Source: JANWHQ01 sp963775275
Lineage (GTDB): Bacteria > Pseudomonadota > Alphaproteobacteria > Caulobacterales > Caulobacteraceae
Reading direction: 5' to 3'
NCBI GenBank assembly: GCA_963775275.1
Contig: CAVZII010000005.1
Span: 2,294,001-2,358,000 of the forward strand
DNA: 64,000 nt
The position numbers and the translations under genes are program-made. The notes under the pieces were generated by a model. It was not told the DNA's origin. It made no database searches and worked only from the letters and a program-made list of their open reading frames with translations. This document shows positions 30,057 to 37,988 of this stretch, in pieces. Within the stretch, counting starts at the first letter, position 1. Every line of letters starts with the position of its first letter.

Positions 30057-31175
30057 TCAGCCCCAGACCTCCGCCGCGGTCTCCACGACGAGCCGCAGCT
30101 TGGCCTTCTCCTCCTCCACGCCCATGGTCTGGCCGCCGATGCCGCTGGAGAAGCCGCATTGCGGGGAGAGGCAGAGCTGGTCCAACGGCGCGAATTTCGC
30201 CGCCTCCTCGATCCGGCGCTTCAGCGCGTCCCTGGATTCGATCAGCCCCTTCTTGGTGGTGACGAGGCCCAGGACGACGGACTTGTTCGGCGGCAGGAAG
30301 CGCAGCGGCTCGAATCCGCCGGCGCGGGCGGTGTCGTATTCCATGAAGTAGCCGTCGACCTTGATCTCGTTGAACAGGATCTCGGCCACCGGGTCGTAGC
30401 CGCCCTCGGCCACCCAGTTGCCGGCGAAGTTGCCGCGGCAAAGGTGCATGCAGACGACCATGTCGGCCGGCTTGTCGCGGATCACGTCGTTGATCAGCCG
30501 CGCGTAGGTGTGGGCGAGCTGGTCGGGGTCCTCGCCGATGTTGGCCTTGACCTGGGACCTCAGCGTCGGGTCGCACAGATAGGCGAAGTTCACCTCGTCG
30601 ATCTGCAGGTAGCGGCAGCCGGCGTCGGCGAGGTCGGCGACCTCCTCGCGGTAGACCCGGGCGAGGTCCTCGTAGAACTCTGCCATGTCCGGATAGGCCT
30701 CGTCCGAGATCGCCTCGCGTCCGCCCCGGAAGTGCATGATCGAGGGCGAGGGGATGGTGATCTTGGGGGTCTGGCGGGTCACCGACTTCAGGAAGCGGAA
30801 GTCGTCCACGAAGATCGGCGCCGGGCGGGAGAGCTTGCCGGTGATCTGCACCATATGCGGCCTGCCCTCGGCGTCGCCCTTCTCGTTGTGGAAGGTCACG
30901 GCGAAGCGCGAGGCGACCTGGCCCACGTTGGCGAAGCGCACCAGGAAGTCGGTCTGCCAGGTGCCGCGGTTGTACTCGCCGTCGGTGACCGAGTGCAGGC
31001 CGAGGTCCTCCTGCATCGTGACCACGTCCCGTATGGCGTCCTGCTGGACCTTCTTCAGCTCGGCGTCGGTGATCTCGCCCTTGGCCTTCTTCTCGCGCGC
31101 CTCGATCAGGGACGAAGGGCGGATCAGGCTGCCCACATGGTCGGCGCGGAAGGGGGGCTTGGATCGTTCGGACAC
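30057..31175 (-). CDS. MetE C-terminal-domain protein, copy 2
   Basis: Also 372 residues, and clearly a paralogue of the gene it converges on. Matching blocks include FRADHVGSLIRPSSLIEARE, TIPSPSIMHFRGGREAI, YLQIDEVNFAYLCDP and FEPLRFLPPNKSVVLGLV. The zinc site is preserved in MHLCRGNFAGN, YFMEYDTARAGGFEP and LSPQCGFSSG. Like copy 1 it lacks the MetE N-terminal half. Only 38 bases separate it from a divergent MFS gene, so the two promoters must overlap. The pairing of one MFS carrier and one MetE-like protein in each half suggests a duplicated module. Confidence 0.85.
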   Translation of the reverse strand: MSERSKPPFRADHVGSLIRPSSLIEAREKKAKGEITDAELKKVQQDAIRDVVTMQEDLGLHSVTDGEYNRGTWQTDFLVRFANVGQVASRFAVTFHNEKGDAEGRPHMVQITGKLSRPAPIFVDDFRFLKSVTRQTPKITIPSPSIMHFRGGREAISDEAYPDMAEFYEDLARVYREEVADLADAGCRYLQIDEVNFAYLCDPTLRSQVKANIGEDPDQLAHTYARLINDVIRDKPADMVVCMHLCRGNFAGNWVAEGGYDPVAEILFNEIKVDGYFMEYDTARAGGFEPLRFLPPNKSVVLGLVTTKKGLIESRDALKRRIEEAAKFAPLDQLCLSPQCGFSSGIGGQTMGVEEEKAKLRLVVETAAEVWG

Positions 31176-31213
31176 GCGTTTCCTCCGACGCTTTGTGGTC
31201 TAAGGTCCGTCCC

Positions 31214-32587
31214 ATGACAGGGGACGAGGTCAGGGAGGCTTATAGTCCTCCGCCACCGGCCGAGACTAGGCCGTCAGGCGAAGCCGATGATCCCTCCGCC
31301 GGCCGGTCCGCCTGGCGGCAGGTCTGGCTGACTGGCGTCCTCACCACGATCTACACCCTGAACTTCGTCGACCGCGGCGCGCTCAACCTGATCGTCCAGC
31401 CGATCAAGGACGACCTGCACGTCACCGACGTGCAGATGAGCTACCTGCTCGGCCTGTCGTTCGTCGTGCTCTACAGCGTCTGCAGCATCCCGGCGGGCTA
31501 TGTCGCGGACATCGTGAGCCGGCGGTTGATGGTCGGGGCCGCGGTCCTGTTCTGGTCGGTGATGCAGACCCTGTGCGGTTTCGCAGGCGGGTATTGGCGG
31601 CTGTTCGCGGGACGCGTGGGCCTGGGCGTGGGCGAGGCGGCGCTGCCGCCGGCCGCCTACTCGCTGCTGCGCGACGGCATCGCGCCGAAGAACCGCGCGC
31701 GCGCCTTCTCGATCTACCAGATGGGCCCGCTTCTCGGCGCCGGCGTCGGGGCCCTCGTCGGCGGCTGGATCTATGGCGCGGCCAGCGCCGGCGCCTTCCA
31801 TGGCTGGCCGGTGATCGGCCAGATGCGGCCCTGGCAGGTGGTGATCCTGGCGCCGGGCCTCTTCGGCTTCGTCGTGGCGGCGATGATGCTGACGGTGCGC
31901 GAGCCCAGGCGCGACGCGCCGGTGGAGAGGTCGAACCTGCCGGGCTTCGGGGAGACGTTCGCCTATGTCGGCCGGCATTGGCGGCTCTATGCGCCGATCC
32001 TGATCGTCACCACCGTGATGGCGCTGGCCACCGGCTGGAACGCGTGGCTGGCCACCGCCCTGGTGCGGACCTGGGGCCTCTCGCCAGCGGTGGTCGGCAA
32101 GGTCACCGGCCCGATGGGCCTGATCCTGAATCCGATCGCCTACGTCGCCATCGGCCAGTTGATGGACCGCTTCACCACGCGAGAGCGGCCGGACGGCATG
32201 TTGCGGGTCGCGATCGTGGGCACGGTCCTGAATGTCCCCGCGTCCCTGGCGGTGCTGCTCGCGCCGAGCATCGGCCTGATGTGGATCGCGCTCGGGCTCT
32301 CCATCCTGATCACCGGCGCCGGACAGGTCGCGATCGCCGCAATCATGGCCGAGGTCACGCCCGGGCGGCTGATGGGCAAGGCCACCTCGCTGCAGTTCCT
32401 GGTCGGCAACATCCTGGGCCTCGCCATGGGCCCGACCCTGTTCGCGGCGGTGGCCGAGCGGTTCTTCACCGGCCCGCGCGCGATCGCGGACTCGATGATG
32501 GTCTGCTACCCGGCGATCGTCGCCGTGGTGGTGGTCTTCATGGCGATCACGGCGAGGGAGCTTCGGCGGTTCAAGGGCGTCGGCTAG
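31214..32587 (+). CDS. MFS transporter (spinster-like)
   Basis: A 457-residue carrier of about 12 helices. Helix 1 is LTTIYTLNFVDRGALNLIVQ, with the Asp and Arg of the spinster-type FxDR motif. SIPAGYVADIVSRRLMVGAA is the MFS loop. GVGEAALPPAAYSLLRDGIA and KNRARAFSIYQMGPLLGAGV are the helix 4-5 motifs. The ATG at 31214 is preferred over the in-frame ATG at 31193, which would push into the divergent gene's promoter. Relatives move aromatic acids and other small carboxylates in proteobacteria. It is divergent from MetE-like copy 2 and convergent with an RraA gene. Confidence 0.85.
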   Translation: MTGDEVREAYSPPPPAETRPSGEADDPSAGRSAWRQVWLTGVLTTIYTLNFVDRGALNLIVQPIKDDLHVTDVQMSYLLGLSFVVLYSVCSIPAGYVADIVSRRLMVGAAVLFWSVMQTLCGFAGGYWRLFAGRVGLGVGEAALPPAAYSLLRDGIAPKNRARAFSIYQMGPLLGAGVGALVGGWIYGAASAGAFHGWPVIGQMRPWQVVILAPGLFGFVVAAMMLTVREPRRDAPVERSNLPGFGETFAYVGRHWRLYAPILIVTTVMALATGWNAWLATALVRTWGLSPAVVGKVTGPMGLILNPIAYVAIGQLMDRFTTRERPDGMLRVAIVGTVLNVPASLAVLLAPSIGLMWIALGLSILITGAGQVAIAAIMAEVTPGRLMGKATSLQFLVGNILGLAMGPTLFAAVAERFFTGPRAIADSMMVCYPAIVAVVVVFMAITARELRRFKGVG

Positions 32588-33237
32588 CGGTCGCGCCGCT
32601 GGAGCCGATGGTACTGCATCCGTTCGCGCGCCTCGCGCAGGGTCAGCCCCTCGCCCACCGCCTCGCGGATGGCGGCCTCGGCCTTGTCGATCGCCTCGGC
32701 CGCGTCCAGCACCTCGTCCTCGCGGGCCTTGGGAAGGCAGACCACACCGTCGGAATCGCCGCGCAGGAGGTCGCCCGGCTCGACCCGCGCCTGGCCGATG
32801 GTGACGGCCACGCCGGTCGCCTCGAGCTGGACCCGGTCCTTGCCCGTGCGCATGGACCAGCTGCGGCTGAACATCGGGTAGCCGAGCTCGAGCGCCAGGT
32901 GGGTGTCGCGGCAGGCGCCGTCGATCACCGTACCGCCGAGGCCGCGCCTGTGCGCCACGGAGGTGAGGATGTCGCCCCAGACCGTGGCGTCCTCGCGCCC
33001 GCCGTTGTCCAGCGCGGCCACATGGCCCTCGGGGATGTCGTCGATGTAGTCGCCGACCGTGCCCGCCGGGACGCCGCACGGGGCGTAAAGCAGGGTGAAG
33101 GCGCGCCCGGCCAGGCGGAAACGGTGGTCCAGCGGCTTGATCCCCAGGCACTGCCCCGCGATCCCGAGGCGGTCCATGGCGTCGCTGAGCGAGGCCGTGT
33201 CGAGCCGCGCGGCGCGCTTCACGTTGAGGTCGCTCAT
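32584..33237 (-). CDS. RraA-family aldolase/decarboxylase
   Basis: A 217-residue RraA-fold protein. This family includes 4-hydroxy-4-methyl-2-oxoglutarate and 4-carboxy-4-hydroxy-2-oxoadipate aldolases (LigK) that end meta-cleavage pathways, as well as RNase E inhibitors. The key segment is WGDILTSVAHRRGLGGTVID followed by GACRD, giving the Arg-Asp that binds substrate and metal. DYIDDIPEGHVAALDNGG and ARVEPGDLLRGDSDGVVCLP are also typical. A C-terminal helical tail extends beyond the core. It lies 21 bases after the ABC exporter genes on the same strand and overlaps the MFS stop by 4 bases. An aromatic-pathway aldolase is more likely than RNase regulation given the neighbours. Confidence 0.85.
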   Translation of the reverse strand: MSDLNVKRAARLDTASLSDAMDRLGIAGQCLGIKPLDHRFRLAGRAFTLLYAPCGVPAGTVGDYIDDIPEGHVAALDNGGREDATVWGDILTSVAHRRGLGGTVIDGACRDTHLALELGYPMFSRSWSMRTGKDRVQLEATGVAVTIGQARVEPGDLLRGDSDGVVCLPKAREDEVLDAAEAIDKAEAAIREAVGEGLTLREARERMQYHRLQRRDR

Positions 33238-33258
33238 CGGTCTCTGCTCCGATCGCTG

Positions 33259-34062
33259 TCAGCTGCCCGTCGAGGTATAGCGGCGCACGCCGAAGCGCCA
33301 GACGAAGAGCGCCGCGCCCAGGAACGCGAAGCCGGCCAGCGGCGCGATCGGCGCGAGCCAGGCCGGCGCGCCCGTCCGGGCGCTCAGTCCCAGGACCCAG
33401 CAGACGGGCAGATAGACCACGCAGCCGAGCGGCACGACCAGGGTCAGGAAGGCGCGGAACCAGCGGGCGTAGATGTCCAGCGGATACTGGGCGGCGTCCA
33501 CGCCGCCATAGGTCAGGGTGTTGACGATCTCCAGGCTCTCCACCGTCCAGAAGGCCAGCGTCGCCTGCAGGATCAGGATCGCGAAGAACAGCGCCACGGC
33601 GCCCGAGATGGCGAAGGCGAGGACCGCGAGGCTCGCCGCCGACCAGTGCGCCGGCTCGAGCCTCAGCGCGATGAAGAGGGCGAGGACGCCCTGCAGCAGG
33701 CGGCCCACGCGGGTAAGCCTCAGCTCGTGCCCCATCAGCTGCAGGGCCGCGCTGCGGGGCCGCAGGAGGATGCGGTCGAAGGCGCCGGTGCGGACGAACT
33801 CTTCGCCGAAGACCTCGAACCCCCGCGACACGGCGTCGGCGATGGCGAAGGCGATGCTGACCGTGGCGTAGAACAGGGCGACCTGGCCGAATCGCCAGCC
33901 CTGCAGGGCGCCGAAGCGGCTGAACAGCAGCCAGACGCCGAGGAGTTCGAGGAGGGTGACGACGAACTGGCCGGCCGCCTGCATGGCGAACGAGGCCGGG
34001 TACTGCAACTGGGCGCGGAACGAGGCGGCGACGTAGCGGCCGTAGAGGGCGATCGCGTTCAC
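33259..34062 (-). CDS. ABC-2 type permease (second subunit of a COG4586/4587/3694-like exporter)
   Basis: A 267-residue integral membrane protein with about six helices. Examples are AGQFVVTLLELLGVWLLFSR, YATVSIAFAIADAVSRGF and VLAFAISGAVALFFAILILQ. GGVDAAQYPLDIYARWFRAF is the conserved periplasmic-loop segment of this permease family. It starts with GTG 1 base after the stop of the other permease, so the two subunits are translated together. They form a heterodimer driven by the ATPase upstream. The family exports poorly defined substrates; no cargo is known here. Confidence 0.82.
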   Translation of the reverse strand: MNAIALYGRYVAASFRAQLQYPASFAMQAAGQFVVTLLELLGVWLLFSRFGALQGWRFGQVALFYATVSIAFAIADAVSRGFEVFGEEFVRTGAFDRILLRPRSAALQLMGHELRLTRVGRLLQGVLALFIALRLEPAHWSAASLAVLAFAISGAVALFFAILILQATLAFWTVESLEIVNTLTYGGVDAAQYPLDIYARWFRAFLTLVVPLGCVVYLPVCWVLGLSARTGAPAWLAPIAPLAGFAFLGAALFVWRFGVRRYTSTGS

Positions 34063-34063
34063 C

Positions 34064-34888
34064 TCAGCCTCCCTGCACCTGCAGGCGACGCATCACCTTG
34101 CCCATCAGCCAATGGCCCAGGGCCGAGAAGGCGAGGACCCAGAAGAGCTGCAGGCCGATCCCAGCGAGCGCGGCGGAACCTGAGAGTTGGCCGAACCAGA
34201 TGCGGCTCGGGATGTCGACCAGGCCCGCGATGGGCTGGGCGATCAGGAGCGGCTGCGCCCAGTCCGGAAAGAGCGGCAGGGGGACGATGTTGCCCGACAG
34301 GAACAGCACCACCGGCGTCGACAGCATCTGCACGCCGCGCTCCGACAGGGCCGCGGCGGTGATCGTCTCCATCAGGGCGCTGAGGGCGGCCGAGAGCGCG
34401 ACCGCGCAGGCGAGGGAGAGGGCGAAGAGCAGGCCGGCCGCGACGCCGGCTGGCGGCCCAAGGCCCCAGCGGCCGAGGCCGACGAGATGCGCCAGGATCC
34501 CCGCGACGAGCACCATGGGGATGGCGCGCATCAAGGGCTGGGCGGTGCGCCGCGCGAGCGAGCGGCTCAGCCAGAAGGCGTAGGTGTCCACCGGTCTCAG
34601 CCGCTCATAGGCCACATCGCCCGTCCGGACGAGGCGGGTCGTCTCGCCGTCGACCGACCAGGGCAGGAGCGTGAGCAGGGCCTGGCCCAGCCAGACATAG
34701 GTGATGCTCTGGGCGAGGCTGATGGTGTGGCCGGCGGGGCCGCTCCTGTAGAAGGCGGTCAGCACCATCACGCGCATGGCGCCCCACCAGCACTGGGTGG
34801 CGAAGCCGGCGAGCGCGGCCGCGCGGTACTGCAGAAGCATCCGGACCCGGATCGCGAAGACGCCGGCGTAGGGGCGAAGCGCGTCCAC
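34064..34888 (-). CDS. ABC-2 type permease (first subunit)
   Basis: A 274-residue membrane protein with a GTG start 1 base after the ATPase stop. The N-terminal part is VFAIRVRMLLQYRAAALAGF, where the amphipathic interface helix contacts the ATPase. Next are SITYVWLGQALLTLLPWSVD and TRLVRTGDVAYERLRPVDTY, a motif region shared by this exporter family. Later helices include AAGLLFALSLACAVALSAAL. It forms the other half of the heterodimeric channel with the downstream permease. The substrate is unknown; the catabolic context suggests efflux of a small hydrophobic or toxic compound. Confidence 0.82.
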   Translation of the reverse strand: MDALRPYAGVFAIRVRMLLQYRAAALAGFATQCWWGAMRVMVLTAFYRSGPAGHTISLAQSITYVWLGQALLTLLPWSVDGETTRLVRTGDVAYERLRPVDTYAFWLSRSLARRTAQPLMRAIPMVLVAGILAHLVGLGRWGLGPPAGVAAGLLFALSLACAVALSAALSALMETITAAALSERGVQMLSTPVVLFLSGNIVPLPLFPDWAQPLLIAQPIAGLVDIPSRIWFGQLSGSAALAGIGLQLFWVLAFSALGHWLMGKVMRRLQVQGG

Positions 34889-34889
34889 C

Positions 34890-35885
34890 TCAGGTGTCCA
34901 GCGCGTGCAGGGCGTAGAAGCGGGCGATCACCTCCTCGATCGCGGGCTCCTCGACGTGCAGGTCGTCCACGGCGTGGGCGGCCGAGATCTCGGCGATCAG
35001 CCGGTGTGCGGGCGTGCGGGCCGGATCGAACGACAGCTCCAGCCGCCGGCCCTCGCGGCGGATGACGCTGACTCCGGGAAGGTCGATCGCGGGCGCCTCG
35101 CCGGTGAAGTGGATGGAGAGGCGTCGCTCGGAAAGGACGCCGGCGCGCAGGGCCTCGAAGCTTCCGTCCACGAGGATCGAGCCGTTCCCGATGACGATGA
35201 TCCGCTCGGCCAGGGCCTCGATGTCGTGCATGTCGTGGGTGGTCAGGATCACAGTGACGCCGCGCTCGCGGTTCAGGGCCTGAACGAACTCCCGCACCGC
35301 CAGCTTGGAGACCGCGTCGAGCCCGATGGTCGGCTCGTCCAGGAACAGGACCCTGGGCTGGTGCAGCATGGCGGCGGCGATCTCGCAGCGCATCCGCTGG
35401 CCGAGCGACAGCTGGCGCACGGGCGTGTCCAGCAGCCGGGCGAGGTCGAGCAGGCCGATCAGTTCGTCTTTTGTTCGCAGATACTGACCCGGATCCACCC
35501 GGTAGATGTCGCCGAGCAGGTCGAAGCTCTCGATCACCGGCAGATCCCACCAGAGCTGGGTCCTCTGGCCGAACACCGCCCCGATGCGCGCGACGTGGCG
35601 GACCCGATCGCGCCAGGGGACGAGGCCGCCCACCTCGCAGCGGCCGGAGGAAGGCTCGAGGATGCCGCACAGGATCTTGAGCGTGGTGGACTTGCCCGCG
35701 CCATTGGGACCGATCAGGCCGACGAGCTCGCCGACCTCGAGGCCGAAGCTGATCGCTTTGAGCGCCTCGACCGTGCGCCGGCGGCGGGCGAAGAGCCCGG
35801 CCATGGCGCCCAGCGCGCCGGCGCGACGCTCGGCGACCTCGAAGGACTTGCACAGCTCTTCGACCAGGATCAGGGGCGCGGCCAC
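34890..35885 (-). CDS. ABC exporter ATP-binding protein
   Basis: About 331 residues, first gene of the exporter operon. Walker A is GLIGPNGAGKSTTLKIL. The Q-loop region is GAVFGQRTQLWWDLP, whose QxTQLWWDLP wording is characteristic of the COG4586 group. The signature is LSLGQRMRCEIAAAM, Walker B is VLFLDEPTIGLDAVSK, and the H-loop is ILTTHDMHDIEAL. A 90-residue C-terminal extension follows. I use GTG 35885: the longer frame starts with a TTG at 35948 whose TTGACG is better read as a -35 box. The operon continues with two permeases and perhaps an RraA gene. Confidence 0.85.
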   Translation of the reverse strand: MAAPLILVEELCKSFEVAERRAGALGAMAGLFARRRRTVEALKAISFGLEVGELVGLIGPNGAGKSTTLKILCGILEPSSGRCEVGGLVPWRDRVRHVARIGAVFGQRTQLWWDLPVIESFDLLGDIYRVDPGQYLRTKDELIGLLDLARLLDTPVRQLSLGQRMRCEIAAAMLHQPRVLFLDEPTIGLDAVSKLAVREFVQALNRERGVTVILTTHDMHDIEALAERIIVIGNGSILVDGSFEALRAGVLSERRLSIHFTGEAPAIDLPGVSVIRREGRRLELSFDPARTPAHRLIAEISAAHAVDDLHVEEPAIEEVIARFYALHALDT

Positions 35886-35920
35886 CGCCGACTCTCGCGC
35901 TGGAGTTTGGAAGGGCGGCG

Positions 35921-35948
35921 AAGCTACCAGCGGCGGCGGGCGCGTCAA
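35921..35948 (-). promoter_or_regulatory. Candidate promoter of the ABC exporter operon
   Basis: On the minus strand TTGACG (35948-35943) is followed after 16 bases by TAGCTT (35926-35921). This gives a start site near 35914 and a leader of about 30 bases before the GTG at 35885. The -35 is a full match to the Caulobacter housekeeping type; the -10 is weak. Confidence 0.4.
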
Positions 35949-36044
35949 CCGGCGGCCGGAACCTGCCAGGCGCGCCCATGCGCGTCCTCGAGAGGGCGAA
36001 GGACCAGCTCAGGAGGGACTTCGGCCGGGAGACCGGCTGAAGCC

Positions 36045-36848
36045 TCAGGCGTCCATGAACGCCAGGGCGCGGATCTCGATGCTGCGTCGTGCAGGCGCCT
36101 GGGCGGGCGTGTCCGGCGGGTCGAAGGCGGTGTGCGCCGACCAGCGCGGCCGATGGCGGCCGCTGTCGTAGAACCGGAAGACCAGGGCCTCGTCCGGCTG
36201 CATCCGGGCGCCCAGTACCAGCGGTGACGGGGGCTGTAGGCGACGTTCATCCCCGTCAGCTTCGGGCCGCCCGGACCGGTCTCGATGATGCTGGGCGCAA
36301 GATCGGCCTCGCTAACGGTGCAGGGATCGCAGACGGCCAGGGGCGCGCGCTCGACCGGCGCGATGGGCCGCCAGACGTTGATCAGCTGCCAGCGTCCCTG
36401 GGTGAGCCGCTCGGCCTCCGCCGAGCCGAGGGTCATCTCGGCGAAGAACCGGCAGGTCGCCTCGTCGAAGTCCACGTGCGCGCCCCTGACCGGCGCGCGC
36501 TGGTTCACTGGCGCGCCATCCGGCTCCTCGCCGCGGACGGCCGGCGCGAAGACGACGACCTTCTGCGCTCCGGTGAGGTCGCGGATCATCTCGCTCGACC
36601 TCGGCCGCGTAGACGCCGGTCACCTGGTCCGGATCCATGAAGTCGGTCACGGCGGTGGGGCGGCGGACCAGGGCGAAGCCGTCGCGGTCGAAGACCAGAT
36701 CGTCGGCGACGGCGCGGATGTCGTGCACCTTCACCCGATGAGGAACGTAGGCCAGCTTTCCCTTGTCGCGTTCCAGGTCGTTGACCACCCCGACCCCGGC
36801 GGCCGGGTCGATATAGTTCAGCGTGACCTCGATGGGCGCCTGGGTCAC
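36045..36848 (-). pseudogene. CmcJ/NvfI-family oxidoreductase, two apparent frameshifts
   Basis: A protein of the CmcJ/NvfI family, whose members include Fe(II)/2-oxoglutarate oxygenases, read across three frames. Segment 1 has TLNYIDPAAGVGVVNDLERD, KVHDIRAVADDLVFDRDGF and DPDQVTGVYAAEVER. Segment 2 has VVVFAPAVRGEEPDGAP, RGAHVDFDEATCR with a metal-type HxD, and NVWRPIAPVERAPLAVCDP. Segment 3 has MQPDEALVFRFYDSGRHRP, SAHTAFDPPD with the distal His, and ARRSIEIRALAFMDA. One surplus base near 36593 and one missing base near 36205 restore 267 residues, the usual size. Its ATG overlaps the stop of the RraA gene by 4 bases. The substrate is unknown; hydroxylation or ring oxidation is possible. Confidence 0.78.
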
Positions 36849-37507
36849 GGCTTGGCGTCCTGCAGCATGTGCTCGTAGCTCGCGCCCATCACCTGGCTGA
36901 CGGGCTGGCCCGCCTCAACATCCGCGGCCATGGCCGCTTCGCGTGCGGCGATGAACTCGGCGGCCTTCAGCGCCTCCTCGATGTCGGCGGGCTTGACGAA
37001 GGCGATCCCCGAGGAGTCGGCCAGCGCATAATCGCCGGGCTCGACCGTGACCTCGCCGATCACCACCGGGCACTGGGTGTCCGCCTCGAAGATGCGGCCG
37101 CGGGCCGTGCGCGCCGTGCAGCCGCGGGAGAAGACCGGAAAGCCGATCTCCAGCGCCTCGTCGATGTCGCGCGCCGGGCCGTCGACGATGGCGCCCGAGA
37201 GGCCCCGGGTCCGGGCGGCGCGGGACAGGATCCCGCCCCAGCCGGCGGCGTCCACCCCCGTGCGCTGCTCGACCACCACGATCCCGCCGGCCTCGGCCGC
37301 CTCGACCGCGGCCGTGCAGGCGTGGCGCGCGCCGGCCTTGGAGCCGGCGGCGAACTTCACGGTCGCGACGCGCCCGGCGATCCTTCCCCGCACGGTCTGG
37401 GGGACGACGCCCGTCACCGCCGAGGGCCGCTTCATCCGGTCCAGCGCGTCGGAGAGCGCGCAGACGTCCAGCGCCTTGAGGCGGGTGATCAGGGGATCGT
37501 CGGCCAT
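36845..37507 (-). CDS. RraA-family aldolase, LigK-like
   Basis: A 220-residue RraA-fold protein and the second in the window. It starts MADDPLITRLKALDVCALSD and contains ALDRMKRPSAVTGVV, then WGGILSRAARTRGLSGAIVD and GPARD, the Arg-Asp substrate/metal site. VTVEPGDYALADSSGIAFV and a helical C-terminus follow. The start ATG 37507 is used because the longer frame extends into the divergent YciI gene. It overlaps the next gene by ATGA. Divergent genes across the promoter gap are LigJ-like and LigB-like, the preceding steps of protocatechuate- or gallate-type meta-cleavage, so an oxoadipate-type aldolase is the favoured reading. Confidence 0.85.
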   Translation of the reverse strand: MADDPLITRLKALDVCALSDALDRMKRPSAVTGVVPQTVRGRIAGRVATVKFAAGSKAGARHACTAAVEAAEAGGIVVVEQRTGVDAAGWGGILSRAARTRGLSGAIVDGPARDIDEALEIGFPVFSRGCTARTARGRIFEADTQCPVVIGEVTVEPGDYALADSSGIAFVKPADIEEALKAAEFIAAREAAMAADVEAGQPVSQVMGASYEHMLQDAKP

Positions 37508-37618
37508 GGGCGGGTCCTGGGACGTGCGGGGTGGGAAGACGCCGGCATCGATAATGTCATAGCATCGGAGCCGCAAACCCCGGCGGCCGACATTGCCGGA
37601 AGATCCAGGGAGCCCTGC
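37508..37618. promoter_or_regulatory. Divergent promoter region between RraA and YciI genes
   Basis: A 111-base gap with the only AT-rich core nearby (ataatgtcat, 37551-37560). It is flanked by a direct repeat gcatcg at 37545-37550 and 37562-37567, 17 bases apart. Both strands offer -10-like hexamers there. It probably drives the two halves of the cluster and may bind a regulator. An agggag site precedes the YciI ATG. Confidence 0.4.
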
Positions 37619-37930
37619 ATGCCGCATTTCGTGGTGGAGTACTTCGACCGGCCCGGCTCGGGCGAGGCGCGGACGGCCAACCGCCAGGCCCACATCGACT
37701 ACCGCAAGGCTCTGGGGCAGGGCCTGGTTCTGGCCGGCCCCCTGTTCGACAACTTCGACGGCTCGCCGGCCATAGGCTCGATGGTCATCATCGAGGCGCC
37801 CGACAAGGCGGGGGCGACGCGCATCGCCCACGAGGATCCCTACGCCAAGGCCGGCGTCTTCGCCGAGATCAAGGTCTTCGCCCACCGCATCCTGGTGCTC
37901 AATCCGCCGCCGCCCGCGCCCAAGGCTTGA
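37619..37930 (+). CDS. YciI-family protein
   Basis: A 103-residue dimeric alpha+beta barrel protein. It begins PHFVVEYFDRPGSGEARTAN, with RQAHIDYRKALGQGLVLAGP carrying the YciI His and DNFDGSPAIGSMVIIEAPDK following. The end FAEIKVFAHRILVLNP completes the fold. YciI-like proteins act as dehydrochlorinase-like or muconolactone-isomerase-like enzymes, or as binding proteins. It is the first gene of the plus-strand half of the cluster, 58 bases before the LigJ-like gene. A role as an isomerase of a ring-cleavage product is a guess from context only. Confidence 0.85.
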   Translation: MPHFVVEYFDRPGSGEARTANRQAHIDYRKALGQGLVLAGPLFDNFDGSPAIGSMVIIEAPDKAGATRIAHEDPYAKAGVFAEIKVFAHRILVLNPPPPAPKA

Positions 37931-37988
37931 GCCCCGGCTCCGGCGGGTCGATAAGGCGAGGAACGATAAGGAGACCTGAGGTAGGGAC

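Noticed and set aside
32584..33237. RNase E inhibitor RraA
   Set aside because: The fold is shared, but the catabolic neighbourhood and a second paralogue next to LigJ-like genes favour an aldolase; the regulatory role cannot be fully excluded.
35886..35948. TTG start for the ABC exporter ATPase
   Set aside because: The TTG is part of a TTGACG -35-like box, and the extra 21 residues are Pro-rich and unlike the family start.
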